Below, piece by piece: positions 32,503-43,056 of a stretch of 64,000 bases of DNA; position 1 is the stretch's first letter, and each line of letters begins with the position of its first letter. The notes beneath the pieces were generated by a model. It was not told the DNA's origin. It saw only the letters and a list, made by a program, of their open reading frames with translations, and ran no database searches. Location of the stretch: assembly GCA_016169945.1 (NCBI GenBank), contig JADLSH010000231.1, forward strand, positions 248,001 to 312,000. The letters are read 5' to 3'. The translations under genes were made by a program, and so were the position numbers. The DNA is from Trachythela sp. YZ-2020 (lineage: Eukaryota > Cnidaria > Anthozoa > Malacalcyonacea > Clavulariidae).

Positions 32503-32944
32503 GAAACTTCAAGTTGTACAGAACTTTGCCTGCAGAATCGTTACAAAAACAAGAGAGTTTGATCATGTTACACCAGCTTTACGTGAAAAAATTGGCTACC
32601 GGTGGAACAATTGTTATTGTACACAGATACTGTAATGGCATACAAATGTTTTAATGATCTTGCACCAAATCACTTAATCAATAAGTTCACTAAGCGTTCC
32701 GATGTACATAGTTGCTCGACACGAAACCATCACCTCTTGAACATTCCACTTTTTAAAACTATTTCAGGGCAAAAAAAGTTTGAATATAGAGCGGTGAAAA
32801 TCTGGAATGATTTGGACGATGACCTCAAACAGATTTCAACATTGACTAAATTTAAGAAAAAACTAAGAGAGCAGTTATTTAAGAAAACTTACAATATAAT
32901 ATAATTATTTTAACAGTTAGGGTACTTACTTATATATAAATATA

Positions 32945-33281
32945 CGGGGGCTTCGGTGGCGCAGTCGTCAGAGCAAGCGCCTTTCACCTGTGAGTCTTGA
33001 GTTCGATTCTCGCTGAGGACTTTACTCATCACACTCATGTGAAAAGAGTAAAGTCAATGCTCTGCCGAAAGTCGTGGGTTTTCTCCGGGCACTCCGGTTT
33101 CCTCCCACAGGGAAAGTTGACTGGGTTGGTAGGATATACAGATTAGGAAAGTAATATCACAATTGCTGTAAAAATAAATAATGCATGCTAAGTACGTAAT
33201 ATAGGTAGGTGAGATACTTGATGTAATCGGTCACTGAAAAGCCCCGACGGGGAGTGAGCTGAATAATGTATGAATGTATGA
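32945..33281 (+). mobile_element. tRNA-derived SINE with conserved central domain and LINE-like tail
   Basis: The head has pol III promoter boxes: A box TGGCGCAGTCG (32957-32967) and B box AGTTCGATTCT (33000-33010). The centre (33074-33109) has GTGGGTTTTCTCCGGGCACT and CCGGTTTCCTCCCACA, the type of deeply conserved domain found in several metazoan SINE superfamilies. The tail (33221-33280) has GTAATCGGTCACTGAAAAGC then CCCGACGGGGAGTGAGC and a TGTATGAATGTATG end. AAATATA flanks both sides (32938-32944, 33282-33288), a likely target duplication. It sits in the 3' UTR of the LINE whose tail it resembles. Confidence 0.8.
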
Positions 33282-33391
33282 AAATATATAAACCATATTT
33301 GCTCTATATTATAAAATAGCTTAAATTTTTAATATTTTATTAATGTAATTGAGTGACGAAAAGCCCTTAGGGGATCACGCAATAAAATGTG

Positions 33392-34130
33392 TTAACCCTA
33401 TTCATACCGGCTATATTTGAGGTCAAAAATAACGGGAGTGCGCTGATTGGGCACACCCCTCATAAGTTTGACCGATTAATGGTTAGAATGCTAAATTTTA
33501 TATTTTTAGTATTATTAACCACGATTCTACTAGAAAATATTAAAATGGGTGATTTTACATCCAAAATGTTCTGTTTTGGCCTCTTTCAATATGGCGACCC
33601 ATCCAAAAATGGTAAATATTGTTGACATTTTGAATAATTAATTTTGTCATATTTAGGTAAAAAAGATTTTGATATAATGTTATTTGTTCATTTTACATTG
33701 ATAAGACATACTTTTTACAACATAAAAGTGCTATTCCATACCTCCAATGCCTATGAAAAACCACTGTCTATTTTTGTTTACATGCTATGCACAATCTGTC
33801 TTATTCTGTCTCATATGATTCTGGATTTCTGACATTCATGATCACTGATGTTCTCATAATATTCAACAAATCTCATAATTTTTCCAAAAGGAACTTCTGC
33901 TGTAATTCTCGCCCTTTTCCATGGCATTTGTCCTCTCGTAAGGTATACAATAAAGTCAACAAATGTATCTGATCACAAATAAATGACCATAAAAGCAGTG
34001 CCAATACAGTTTTTTCACTATTTGATCATTATATTACGTGTTACACGACGTATAATTCATGTAGGATACGAGTCTGCAGTATTTTCTTAAAGGACATTGA
34101 CAACGAAAATTTTTATTGGCTTAATAATAT
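33392..34130. other. No gene recognised
   Basis: AT-rich; short ORFs without domain features. No terminal repeats noticed. Confidence 0.4.
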
Positions 34131-34164
34131 ACATAAAAATATTACTCGACTGTGATTGGTTGAT

Positions 34165-34255
34165 TTCAGTGCAATTAATCCCAAACAGCAGTGCAAAAAC
34201 TGTAACAACAGTGCAATTTTCTGTAAAACAGTGCAAAAATCTGTAATCACTAAGA
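34165..34255 (+). repeat. Short tandem repeat of an ACAGTGCAA...CTGTAA unit
   Basis: Four imperfect units of about 20-22 bp: CAGTGCAATTAATCCCAAA, CAGCAGTGCAAAAACTGTAA, CAACAGTGCAATTTTCTGTAA and AACAGTGCAAAAATCTGTAA. Flanking GATTGGTTGATT and AACCAATCAAAT form an inverted pair around the array, so it may be the core of a small fold-back element. Confidence 0.55.
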
Positions 34256-34650
34256 ACCAATCAAATTTGTGCTCAAAACAAAACAACATGGCCCCCGCTC
34301 GCCTAAACTTATTTTGAATTTTCGGGACGAAAATGACGACTTAAAAGTTATTTAAAAGGTGGAAAATTTAGTTTACATGAATTTATAAGAAATCAACATG
34401 GTTCAGTTCACTTTCAAATGCTTGGCAATTCATACAGATAATAATTGGAGCGAAAACTTTATATCAGTGGACGGTTCACCGAAGGCCCGAAGCTAGTAAG
34501 TTGAAAGTATAATTGTCTAGAACATTTTTATAGTAATAGCATGGTTTCGGACGAGTGCTATTTGAGGTCTTTGAAAAACTCACTCGTGCATGTTATATCC
34601 AAATTGCACTGGAAACCTGTACTAATATTTAATCTTACTGCACCACCTAA

Positions 34651-34740
34651 CTATGAGAATGTTACTATTTTTTTCTGTAACATTTTTCTTTGCGAGTAAA
34701 GTGCAAGTAAAATGTGATAAATTTGCTCATCGGCCGCCAT
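34651..34740 (-). other. Small ORF at a GATCCAAGATGGCGGCC start context
   Basis: On the minus strand ATG 34740 opens 29 codons (MAADEQIYHILLALYSQ...) and stops. TGACGTCA lies about 50 bp upstream (34787-34794). It could be the first exon of a gene or of a transposase, but no clear donor follows. Unrecognised. Confidence 0.15.
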
Positions 34741-34794
34741 CTTGGATCAAATTCTCAAAAAATTATCTTTGGGGTCAATGACCTTCGTGACGTC

Positions 34795-35934
34795 ATTAGA
34801 TGGGTTCGCTTCAAAACAACATAGGGATCTATATTGCGTGAAGGTTTTGGTAACTAAAAATATGTCGTTTTTGCGCGTTATAATGAACAAAAATTCTCAC
34901 AACCAGGCAAGGGAACTAAGGAAATGCTACACTATCGGGTAAAGCCATATTAAGGGTGTGAGAAGGAAAGGAATGGCGAATTTTACAACTTGAGTGGTTT
35001 AATTGTGTCACGCGTCTATGAATGATTGGGGTATTATTGAAGCTATAGTATTTACTATTATACTATAGTATTTTGTGTCAATTGAAATTTAACGAGAAAC
35101 GTAAATGGCCATATACTCTGGAAAAGGTTTCAGGAACCATCTGTTATTGTAGGATACATTCTTTAAACGAAGACACGAGAAGAGATGTTTGAAATGTTAT
35201 ATTAACTCGAGACACCGAGAAAAGTTGAACGAATTGTCAACTTAACCCGCGATTTTTGAGCACCTTGACCTTATCTGGAGGCTGGAGCTAAGCTAAAGCC
35301 TTGAATGTTACTGAAAAATAAATCTGGTGCAGAATTATTGGATACAAGTAATATTCTTTTGAAAACAATCTATATTCAAGTTCTAATGATTATTAAAGAA
35401 TAGTTATTCACGCGATTCATATGATTATGAAGTTTTGAGCTGCTATTGTTTTGACGGGAAATATGAAGCTGTCAATATAGTACATTATTTAGTATATCTA
35501 GCTAGTTTATAGAAAAAAGCCAGACTATAGCTATTCTCTGGCTTAAATTCAGTTTCATATGTGTGGCTAAATAGTTTGGTGAATTATACATGATAACATG
35601 ATGAAGCTGGTAAAAATATTGCCGAAAATGTAGCGATTCAGTAACTTTAATGCTTTAATGCTTTAATGAATTACTACTAAAACAGTATTAAACTATACTA
35701 GGAGGATTTAACTAATTAACATATATAATTATGTATATATTAAAATGTAGAATAGATTTACTGCTATATAAAAATAACGTAAATATTATCTAATTGAACA
35801 AAGAAAGAAAAACCAAAAAAAAAACCAAAAAAAAAAACCCCCAGAAAAAACACAAAACAAAACAAGACACAACAACAACAATATGACAACAACAACAGTA
35901 AGAATAACAAAATACAAACACAAAACATTGTAAA
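34795..35934. other. No gene recognised; poly-purine tail at 35797-35895
   Basis: AT-rich. 35797-35895 is an A-rich/CAA-rich run (AAACCAAAAAAAAA, ACAACAACAACAATATG) which, on the minus strand, sits directly downstream of the LINE fragment 35935-36255 and is probably its 3' sequence. Confidence 0.45.
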
Positions 35935-36255
35935 TTAAACTGTGAAAGACTTGATTGAAGACATCGCGATTGTCTTGAAACATGGGATACTTGATTTAGA
36001 GGAGGGATTAAATGGGATATGATTCCATATGATGACTGTTCTTGGATAAAAATAATTTTTGTACACGTTGGTATTGCTTTGGATTTGGCGGAATGGTGAG
36101 GTATTAGGAAGCCTTGATGCTCTATTTAAAGGAGACACTTCGTCAGGAAGATTAATTCCAACAAGGTCTTGATGGATCTTGAAGAACATGGTGGCTTGAT
36201 GCAGTAATCTGCGCTGTTCGAGGGAATCCCAATCCAGATGGTCGATCAAAGGAGT
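35935..36255 (-). pseudogene. C-terminal fragment of a LINE ORF2
   Basis: An open frame on the minus strand encodes LDWDSLEQRRLLHQATMFFK ... LVGINLPDEV, TSPFRQIQSNTNVYKNYFYP and RTVIIWNHIP. This is the typical C-terminal tail downstream of the RT domain in jockey/CR1-like LINEs (R-R...MFYKI...NLP...FFPRTI..WN.LP). The RT itself is missing, so the copy is 5'-truncated. Confidence 0.7.
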
Positions 36256-37200
36256 AACTCAGTTCTTAATTGCGTCAATACACAATATCAATTATAGAAG
36301 TGAGAACTCTAATATTTTTAGATCTTTTAGTTCTCTTGTTATACTCTTTTTTACGAAAAGCCCAGACGCGCATTTTTTTCAATTTTAAAGAAATATTGGT
36401 CAGGGAATAACTGATCATTAAAATAGAAATTAATAATTTAATGCGTTGCCGCACTGAAGACTTGCTATTAACTGACATATCGGTATTCTCTTCGCTTTTC
36501 AAAATGACTGTAGTTGTATTAATCTTGTTTGTTTTATTTCAATAATCTTAAATTTTCAATTTCACTTTTCTCCATACATAAAACTTAAAATATGGACCAA
36601 CTGTAGTGAAAACATGATATTTCTGCCCATTTGTTAAAGTACTTTTCGTATACATATTGTAAACAAAAAAAAATTAAAGCCGTGGCCCTTGGCAAACAAA
36701 GTAGAGGCTATATGTTTTTTACCGTGAAATGACCAGAAAAAAATTACAGCATACCTTGTTCATTGTCCAGTTTTAGTAGAAAGCGTTGATCGAAGTCAAA
36801 ACACATGCCACTGCATGATTCACTTTGTGAGTTTTTTATGGCCAAAGCAAGTAAACACGAAGATATCCTTGTCGAAGAAACACGGAATACCAGAAAACCA
36901 GGCCAAAACCTTTCATTCCTATGCTTTTCTACTGCCATATTTAAAATATCGTGTACATTTTTAGAGAAACTATGGTTTTTTTGTGAGTTTCTTGGCAGTT
37001 TTCTTGTGTATTCGTCTTCGTGTTTTCTTTTAACGTTCAAGTTTTGTCAGCCTCGCTTTGAATTCACAATTGCACTGATCTCAAATTATTTCGCTACACT
37101 GGAATTTTCAATTTTAATAAATTTTTAAATTTTACCTATGTTAAAAAATAAACACGTTATTTACCGGCACCGTCGGTCCGGGATGAGAAAAACTGTGCCT
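36256..37200. other. No confident gene
   Basis: A 98-codon minus-strand frame (36744-37040) ends in a good donor (CAAG|GTATGC) but has only a TTG start, an upstream stop and no domain, so I do not call it. The rest is AT-rich. Confidence 0.35.
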
Positions 37201-37205
37201 CACTC

Positions 37206-37287
37206 GTACGGTAAAATATCAAGCTGAGGTCTTGCTGTATTGACCGAGCGATAGCGAGTCATTTAAAGACTTGATATTTTACCGTAC
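37206..37287. repeat. 18-bp inverted repeat with 46-bp loop
   Basis: GTACGGTAAAATATCAAG (37206-37223) and CTTGATATTTTACCGTAC (37270-37287) pair perfectly. The loop includes GACCGAGCGATAGCGAGTC, itself a small palindrome. Likely a fold-back repeat family member. Confidence 0.65.
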
Positions 37288-37289
37288 AG

Positions 37290-38470
37290 TCGAAGTTAGT
37301 AAGTTGTTTATTATATGGCATTTCAGACAACAAAAAACAATTCATTTTGCCAAAAATTGGTCACGCGAGGGCAAAGTACAAAGTCCGAAACTCAAAGCCG
37401 GTCATTTTCAAATGTCAAAATAATTTTAGTGATTCGAATTTGTCTTAGTTTTTTACAAATTTATCTAATCTTAGCTTAGTAAAACTACTCTACAGTACCA
37501 TTAATAGAATAAAATATAAAATTAATAGAAAATATAGTGATATTGAGCTATCGGATCAAGGACAAAAACAACTTTGCATGTTCGAAAAAACAAAAATATT
37601 CTTGACTGTTTTAGTTAAAAAACATCGTAAAATTTACCTTAATATTTCGACTTGAGCCAACAAAACTTGATTGTGCCCTTGTAGTTATCCCTTTTCCGTA
37701 TTTTCCGTATATTTTTCATTGTTTTAAATTATTTTTAAGGATTTTTTAATGCTTTTATTGGTTTGAAATGTGTTCAAGTCGTCGCAGGGCAATAAGAATA
37801 CCATATTGCCCGTGGGCAATACAGAAAAAATCCTCTCTCGTCAGCGACCATCAGATTTTGCGAGATTCACCAAAAAAAGCACTTAAATAATATATATAAT
37901 ATATTTTTGTTTTTGTATTTTCATTTATATGATTTATATCCTCTGTCTTTTCTTTGCGTGTTGTTGCTCGTTGTATATTCTCTATATCTTGTATTTCTCA
38001 ACGATCATGTGTTTGTTTGCATTTTTTTGATGTTGAAATTGATAAACTCACTAAGCATGTTTTTTTTTTTTTTTTTTTTAAAATGTTTTGGTGCAAAAAA
38101 GTGCGAAAGTACAAGTTTTTCAACCCCTTTGTGAAAAAACGCGAACAAGAAAGCATTTCGCCTGTGCCGTTGTATATTTATTCTGCATCATTTGTTGTGT
38201 TCGGTTAGTTTCCTGTCAATATAAACAAGTAGGTTTTTAGTGTTAAAGACTTAAGCTGTAAATATTTTAAATTCATAGCTATAACTTAGGTAAAACTGTT
38301 TAAAATTTACATGGAATCATAGTTTTTAAAAAAGAATTTTAATAGACTAGTTTTCAAATTCTTAAACTTTTCTAATTTAGTAAGTTTACATATTTCATAG
38401 GTAGTATAATACAGTTAAATTTAATAGTAGATTTATTAATCCTTAGGCAGGCCCTAAGTATTAAATTTGT
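37290..38470. other. No gene recognised; poly-T tract at 38060-38079
   Basis: AT-rich, with a homopolymer T run. Short ORFs in this stretch are leucine/phenylalanine artefacts of T-rich sequence. Confidence 0.45.
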
Positions 38471-38479
38471 AAATAGTAA

Positions 38480-38602
38480 ATGAGTGAAGAGTGGAGAAGT
38501 TCTCTGGAAAGCCCAAACCAGGTGGATAGTGATGGTCGATACATTGCGGCTGGAAAAAACACGAAAGATAGAAAAGGTGAAAATTGCCTAAAGTTTCGTT
38601 GA
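38480..38602 (+). CDS. Small hypothetical ORF, possible first exon
   Basis: ATG 38480 opens MSEEWRSSLESPNQVDSDGR..., of mixed, non-repetitive composition. There is a donor-like AAAG|GTGAAA at 38576/38577; unspliced, the frame runs to a stop after 40 codons. The composition looks more protein-like than neighbouring ORFs, but no family is recognised and no second exon was found. Confidence 0.2.
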   Translation: MSEEWRSSLESPNQVDSDGRYIAAGKNTKDRKGENCLKFR

Positions 38603-38899
38603 ATAGTTGGTAACAAGCATTAATGATTGTGATTATTGTGTAGATAAAGTAATGATTTATTTAATGCACAATTTCATTGTTTTCAATAGGTTATTATTTT
38701 TAAGGAACGGCTTTCTGAAATGAACGCTACGTCATTTATTATGTTCATTAAATGGAACAGGATGTCATTATCTTAAATAAGACCTCCTGTTCCATTTGGA
38801 TAATGGATAATGTTTAATTACACATTTTTCGCATATAAAATGAATTACAATGTGTTTACATTAAAATACTATAATACTATAAGATTATATTAAAATATC

Positions 38900-39690
38900 T
38901 ATTTACAAAGTTAAAATTTAGAAGTCAGGTTTCATTAGTCACCGCTTTCTGTTTGATATAGCAATTGTATTTGGAGAAAAACTGTTTTTAAAACGATCAG
39001 TTCGACATTTGTAATTCGACAAATTGTTTGATGATCTGATAAAATAATTATGTTCGCTCGATCTAGTCTGGGTCACATGTTGTACAAGCGGGCCACCTCT
39101 GATTATCTTCGTAAGTGTCTTCAAACATAGTTCTTCGCCCCTAGCGTCCAACCTGGGGCAATCGGCCGACAGCAATGCTTCTTCATAGGTTTGTTCAGGG
39201 TAGATAATGCGCATAGCTCGCTTTTGAATTTTTTCTAGCTTGTCAGACAAATAGTATGGGATAGAGTTATGCCATACCACGCAAGAATATTCTAAAATTG
39301 AGCGTATTAACGCAATGTACACAGGAAGGTCAGCAGGAGGAGCACCGCTTCGGCGCAATACTCGAAGGATGTGCAATCGCTTGGACGCCTTCGAGACTGT
39401 TTCAAGAATATGTTCATCCCATTTGAGGTTATTTTGGATCGTTAGTCCTAGTACTTTATGTGACCGTACTGTCTCTAGCGGGTGTCCATCGATTATCAGA
39501 GGCAGTAACTGGGGGATTTCTCCAAGGAAACTGACACGAAGCTCTTTACATTTCTTAACATTAAGCTTCATCCAATTATCGGAAGCCCATACCTGGACTG
39601 AGTTAAGAGTTGATTGAGTGGTAGAGATACCATTTCTGCTTAGCTTCTCGGAGGTTGAAACGAGGGTGGATCCAGCTTGATATGGTAGGG
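38900..39690 (-). pseudogene. 3' part of a LINE ORF2 related to the 8.3-kb LINE
   Basis: Minus strand from about 39690: STLVSTSEKLSRNG, VQVWASDNWMKLNVKKCKEL (the segment after RT motif C), HKVLGLTIQNNLKWDEHI, RSILEYSCVVWHNSIP, LEKIQKRAMRIIYP, ending NYKCRTDRFKNSFSPNTIA. The frame is open for 210 codons (39571-38939). Order and wording match the end of the LINE at 11.0-11.56 kb, so this is the same clade, 5'-truncated before motif C. It abuts a 100-bp GC-rich stretch (39700-39800) and then the decayed EGF-gene copy D. Confidence 0.8.
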
Positions 39691-39865
39691 GGAAGTTGGT
39701 ACTAAGCGGGCGCTAGTCATGAAGCCCGGCGCGACTGTCGACCGAGGCATGGTGCTTCATCACTCAGGACCATCGGCAGGGCCAAGGGGCTGAACATGTC
39801 GGAAATTTTTTTTAAATACAGTTACCTGTATTTAGATGGTCAGAGTGGCCTGGAAATGCCCGATA

Positions 39866-40945
39866 TTTATTTTCTGTTTGATAATTACCCTGCCAAATCC
39901 AAAATTGGGATTTGATACAAAAATATGCACCCCTCTTCTTGCTTCCCGTGTGACCAAAGATAGTGGGAAGGTGCAAATCCATGCGTGTGCTTAACAGATA
40001 CAGAAATAGAAATATCCGAGTTTTACCGGTACAGTTTGTTCCATTTCCTTCAAATCCAGTTACAAAGGTATGAACCAATAGTGTTTGTGATATTTGCATT
40101 GAAACCGCATGGAGCTTTCGCACACGCATTTCGCGCACATATTTTTGAATGAGGTCGAGCAATATCTGGATTTGTATACATTGGTTGTTTAATTTTGATT
40201 CATGCATTATATTTTCTTATATTGAACTTTCTATGTTGAATCATTCGAATATATGTAATAATACAATGGAAAACTAGCGCAGAAATCATTTACAACAAAC
40301 AACAGACAGAACTTCTTACAGGTAATTAATTGGGCTTGATCCAGAACATAAATTTAGCAGATTGAGAAACTCGTAAAATACCCGCCCGTATTATATAAGA
40401 TATAAATAATTATCACCCGTATCGTGCGGTATTGATGTGAATAATAGTGATGCATGTGGCAAAACGCACTGTGCACGTTCAGATTCTTTCGTGAGGCATG
40501 AGGGGGATTGCCAGCTCCTAGTATTTTTTGAACAGTATCTGAATTAGAATTGCATCGTTTTCTAGATAACTGTTTTCGTTAGCATTATTGTACTCGTCCT
40601 TCCTGTTGTATAAATGGCGTCTTAAAATCCAAAAATCATCGCAAGTACAGGAAAACTTTCGCCGTTCAATACGAATATTATCTTCGCCAAGAAAAATTAA
40701 GACACATCGTGTTTCTACCGATTAATTCATCACTATGCGTTATACTAGCACTTTATAAGATTATTTAACACTTACCAGCCACAAGAATCATTCGTGTTGC
40801 TCCACATGCAATTGAAATCGTACTAACTACTGTATCCGTCGATTTATCAACTTTATAACTTGTTATGTTATTGAATCAAAGATATAAAAATATTCATTCC
40901 CCTCTGCAATATCTATAGTGTTATTGCTTCCTGTTCGACCCTGTA
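39866..40945 (-). pseudogene. Copy D: decayed fourth unit of the EGF/propeller array
   Basis: Collinear with 46,680-48,500 of copy A but clearly diverged and with large internal deletions. The E2-type EGF exon (about 40027-40133) has lost eight bases around C5, shifting frame, and its third Cys codon is changed to Ile. The propeller exon remnant (about 40779-40945) reads DIAEGNEYFYIFDSIT and then hits a stop, with another frameshift after it. Part of the intron matching 48,000-48,130 is also recognisable. Exons E1 and the rest of propeller II are gone. It is an older relative of the near-identical copies A-C. Confidence 0.8.
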
Positions 40946-41443
40946 ATTAATTACAGTATCTGAAGTGTATTTAAGAGCGCTATACAAATTGATAAAGTTG
41001 CTTTTTTTCATTATTTTAATGATTGAAAAGAGAATTTTCTAAAGTTTTCAAACTTTTTTATTGAACGAGTGTGTTTTACAACGAAAGACAATGAAAATCC
41101 TCTCGGTTCCTTTCAACCAAAAATAGATGGAATTTATCTTGTTTTCAAATAATCGATCACTCTATTATTTTAGTTGCCCCCTTGCCCTGCCGGGCGAGGA
41201 TTAAAATCTCCCCAACTTAATACACGGGCGAAAGAACTAGGTATAAAGAGAAGCCAGAGAAGTGCATGACTTGTATGTTTCTTTGTCACTTTGTTTGTGG
41301 CCAGAATAAATGGTCGGGATTCCTGTGGAACGAACGTGACCTGCGTGGACATTCATGGGAATGGTACGGAGGGGAAAACACTGGCGGGAAAATGGCAGGG
41401 ATTGTCAGTAATATCTATGTTGGTAACCAAATTATTATCTCTA
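40946..41443. other. Unique sequence between copy D and the EGF micro-array
   Basis: No homology to the tandem unit seen. Its right edge (about 41446) cuts into a sixth 209-bp module: the module's intron and only the first few exon bases (ATGTAAATG on the minus strand) survive at 41444-41541. Confidence 0.5.
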
Positions 41444-41541
41444 CATTTACATCTAAATGAAAGTTGGATAAAGTTCAGAATTGCTTATGACTGGCCTTGC
41501 CCTAGTTCTAATTCCTATAATAACATTTGTTTTCTTCCTAC

Positions 41542-41661
41542 CATCACATGTAAATCCATTTCCAGTATATCCCGAATCACATGTGCAGATATACGATCCA
41601 TCTGTGTTATTGCATGTTGCATTGGAATGACATGGTGAATCTGGTAGACATTCATTTACAT
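41542..41661 (-). CDS. EGF micro-array module 5 of copy A
   Basis: 120 nt, donor GATG|GTAGG. Encodes (D)[18 protein letters not shown]..., six cysteines, calcium-binding D-V-N-E. Last complete module at the 3' end of the array. Confidence 0.85.
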
Positions 41662-41750
41662 CTAAATGAAAGTTGGATTAAGTTGAGAATTGCTTAGGAC
41701 TGCCCTTGCTCAAGTTCGCACTCGCATAATATTTTTTCTTTCCTTCTTAC

Positions 41751-41870
41751 CATCACATGTAAATCCATTTCCAGTATATCCAGAATCACATCTGCAGATG
41801 TATGATCCATCTGTGTTGTTGCATGTTGCATTCGAATGACATGGTGAATCTGGTAGACATTCATTCACAT
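41751..41870 (-). CDS. EGF micro-array module 4 of copy A
   Basis: 120 nt, phase 1-1. Same pattern as module 5 with Cys-Arg-Cys in place of Cys-Thr-Cys at C4/C5 (YICRCDSGY). Intron of 89 nt to module 5. Confidence 0.85.
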
Positions 41871-41959
41871 CTAAATGAAAGCGGGATCAAGTTGAGAATT
41901 GGTTAGGATTGGCCTTGCACTAGTTCTTACTCGTAGAAATATTTTTCTTTTCTTCTTAC

Positions 41960-42079
41960 CATCACATGTCAATCCATTTCCAGTATATCCAGAATCACAT
42001 GTGCAGATGTACGATCCATCTGTGTTATTGCATGTTGCATTGGAATGACATGGTGAATCTGGTAGACATTCATTTACAT
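41960..42079 (-). CDS. EGF micro-array module 3 of copy A
   Basis: 120 nt, phase 1-1, [16 protein letters not shown] ... [10 protein letters not shown]; starts exactly 209 bp from its neighbours. Confidence 0.85.
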
Positions 42080-42168
42080 CTAAATGAAAGTGGGATGAAG
42101 TTGAGAATTGCTTAGGACTGGCCTTGCACTAGTTCTTACTCGTATAATATTTTTTGTTTTCTTCTTAC

Positions 42169-42288
42169 CATCACATGTAAATCCATTTCCAGTATATCCA
42201 GAATCACATGTGCAGATGTACGATCCGTCTGTGTTATTGCATGTTGCATTGGAATGACATGGTGAACCTGATAGACATTCATTTACAT
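42169..42288 (-). CDS. EGF micro-array module 2 of copy A
   Basis: 120 nt, phase 1-1. Variant [10 protein letters not shown] and ...DGSYIC. This is the module equivalent to the last one in copies B and C (50525, 59098). Confidence 0.85.
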
Positions 42289-42377
42289 CTAAATAAAAGT
42301 TGAATAAAGTTTAGAATTCCTTAGGGCTGGCCTTGCACTAGTTCGTACGCCTATAATAATATTTCTTTTGTTCTTAC

Positions 42378-42497
42378 CATCACATGTAAATCCATTCCCA
42401 GTATATCCAGAATCACATGTGCAGATGAACGATCCATCTGTGTTATTGCATGTTGCATTCAAATGACATGGTGAATCTGGTAGACATTCATTTACAT
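42378..42497 (-). CDS. EGF micro-array module 1 of copy A
   Basis: 120 nt, phase 1-1; [24 protein letters not shown]. First module of the array in transcript order. Confidence 0.85.
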
Positions 42498-42549
42498 CTA
42501 AATGAAAGTTGAATAAAGTTCAGAATTTCTTAGGACTGGCCTTGCAACA

Positions 42550-42628
42550 GTTCATGTATCCAGGATCACATGTACCGATTTAGATCCTTGTGTGTTATTA
42601 CATGTTTCATTGGCATGACATAGTAAAT
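42550..42628 (-). pseudogene. EGF relic exon, copy A
   Basis: An acceptor (AATTATAG) is followed by a degenerate module: CHANETCNNTQGSKS then lost frame (CDPGYM readable in another frame) and no donor. It matches the micro-array modules in wording, so it is an older module lost by deletion. The same relic occurs in copies B and C. Confidence 0.65.
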
Positions 42629-42936
42629 CTATAATTCATTCGATTGTGTCTTGAAATATGAATATGGATCATATATTATTTGGTAATGAGAAATTTTTAG
42701 GTTACAACAAATGTAATCGAGAAGACTGTATAAGTTGATATTTAGTCACTACTACGATATTTGTTAATGCGCATTTACCGTGTTCGAAAATTTTTAGGTT
42801 TATCTTTAGTCTATGGCTTGATATTGAGCATTTGTAAAAATCATAATTTCTTTCTTTCGTGTTACTGTCTTAATCAGACGGAATAATACTGAATGATCCT
42901 TTATTGAACAATAAAACATATTTACTCGATGTATAC

Positions 42937-43056
42937 CTTCACAATGTGTGTTATTCCCAGTTAAACCCACTTTACATGTGCAGTAGTAACTTCCTGGCGT
43001 GTTTGTGCATGTTGCGTTTTCATGGCAAAAACCACCAACACAACACTCATCTAAAT
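42937..43056 (-). CDS. EGF exon E5, copy A
   Basis: 120 nt, phase 1-1: (D)LDECCVGGFCHENATC, TNTPGSYYCTC, GNNTHCE. Has seven cysteines (ECC), one more than the EGF standard, conserved in all three copies. Follows propeller I in the transcript. Confidence 0.85.

Larger units (their letters stand above)
26937..33391 (+). pseudogene. LINE (endonuclease and RT) split by three insertions
   Basis: Endonuclease: LNIAHLNIR (27160), DVLTISETWLNS, KKGGVGAYIK, VLGDLNCDML (27550), IIKTPTRITETSQTLIDV. Linker to 28470: DTRDWEIYKGSRNYVK, SGSLWKIINNIIPSK, EEFNQFFTSVGRN, THIINCSL. RT resumes at 30893: GTFPD, AIPLLKEGDHEIASNNRPLS, motif A-like LHLSKAFESVSH (31198), motif C SYVDDSKLYQS (31456), TNPDKTKFLVFGSR, VKNLGMNFD; then C-terminal VVQNFACRIVTKT (from 32505) and YKCFNDLAPNHL to 32904. 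The junctions are interrupted at 28478-30890, 31912-32502 and 32945-33281. Motif A lacks both usual Asp residues, and many shifts and stops occur, so it is dead. The 3' end at about 33343-33391 has a GAAAAGCCC...GGGG hairpin-like tail. Confidence 0.8.

Noticed and set aside
32945..33015. Possible tRNA gene (A and B boxes present)
   Set aside because: No acceptor-stem pairing or intact cloverleaf, and it continues into a SINE central domain and LINE-like tail.
36744..37040. 98-codon minus-strand frame ending in a good donor
   Set aside because: No ATG, an upstream in-frame stop, no domain, and an overlapping plus-strand ORF of equal length; not distinguishable from chance.
41300..41405. Plus-strand EGF-like wording (DSCGTNVTCVDIHGNGT)
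   Set aside because: Only two cysteines, no calcium motif, wrong strand for this gene and no matching splice sites; likely chance.
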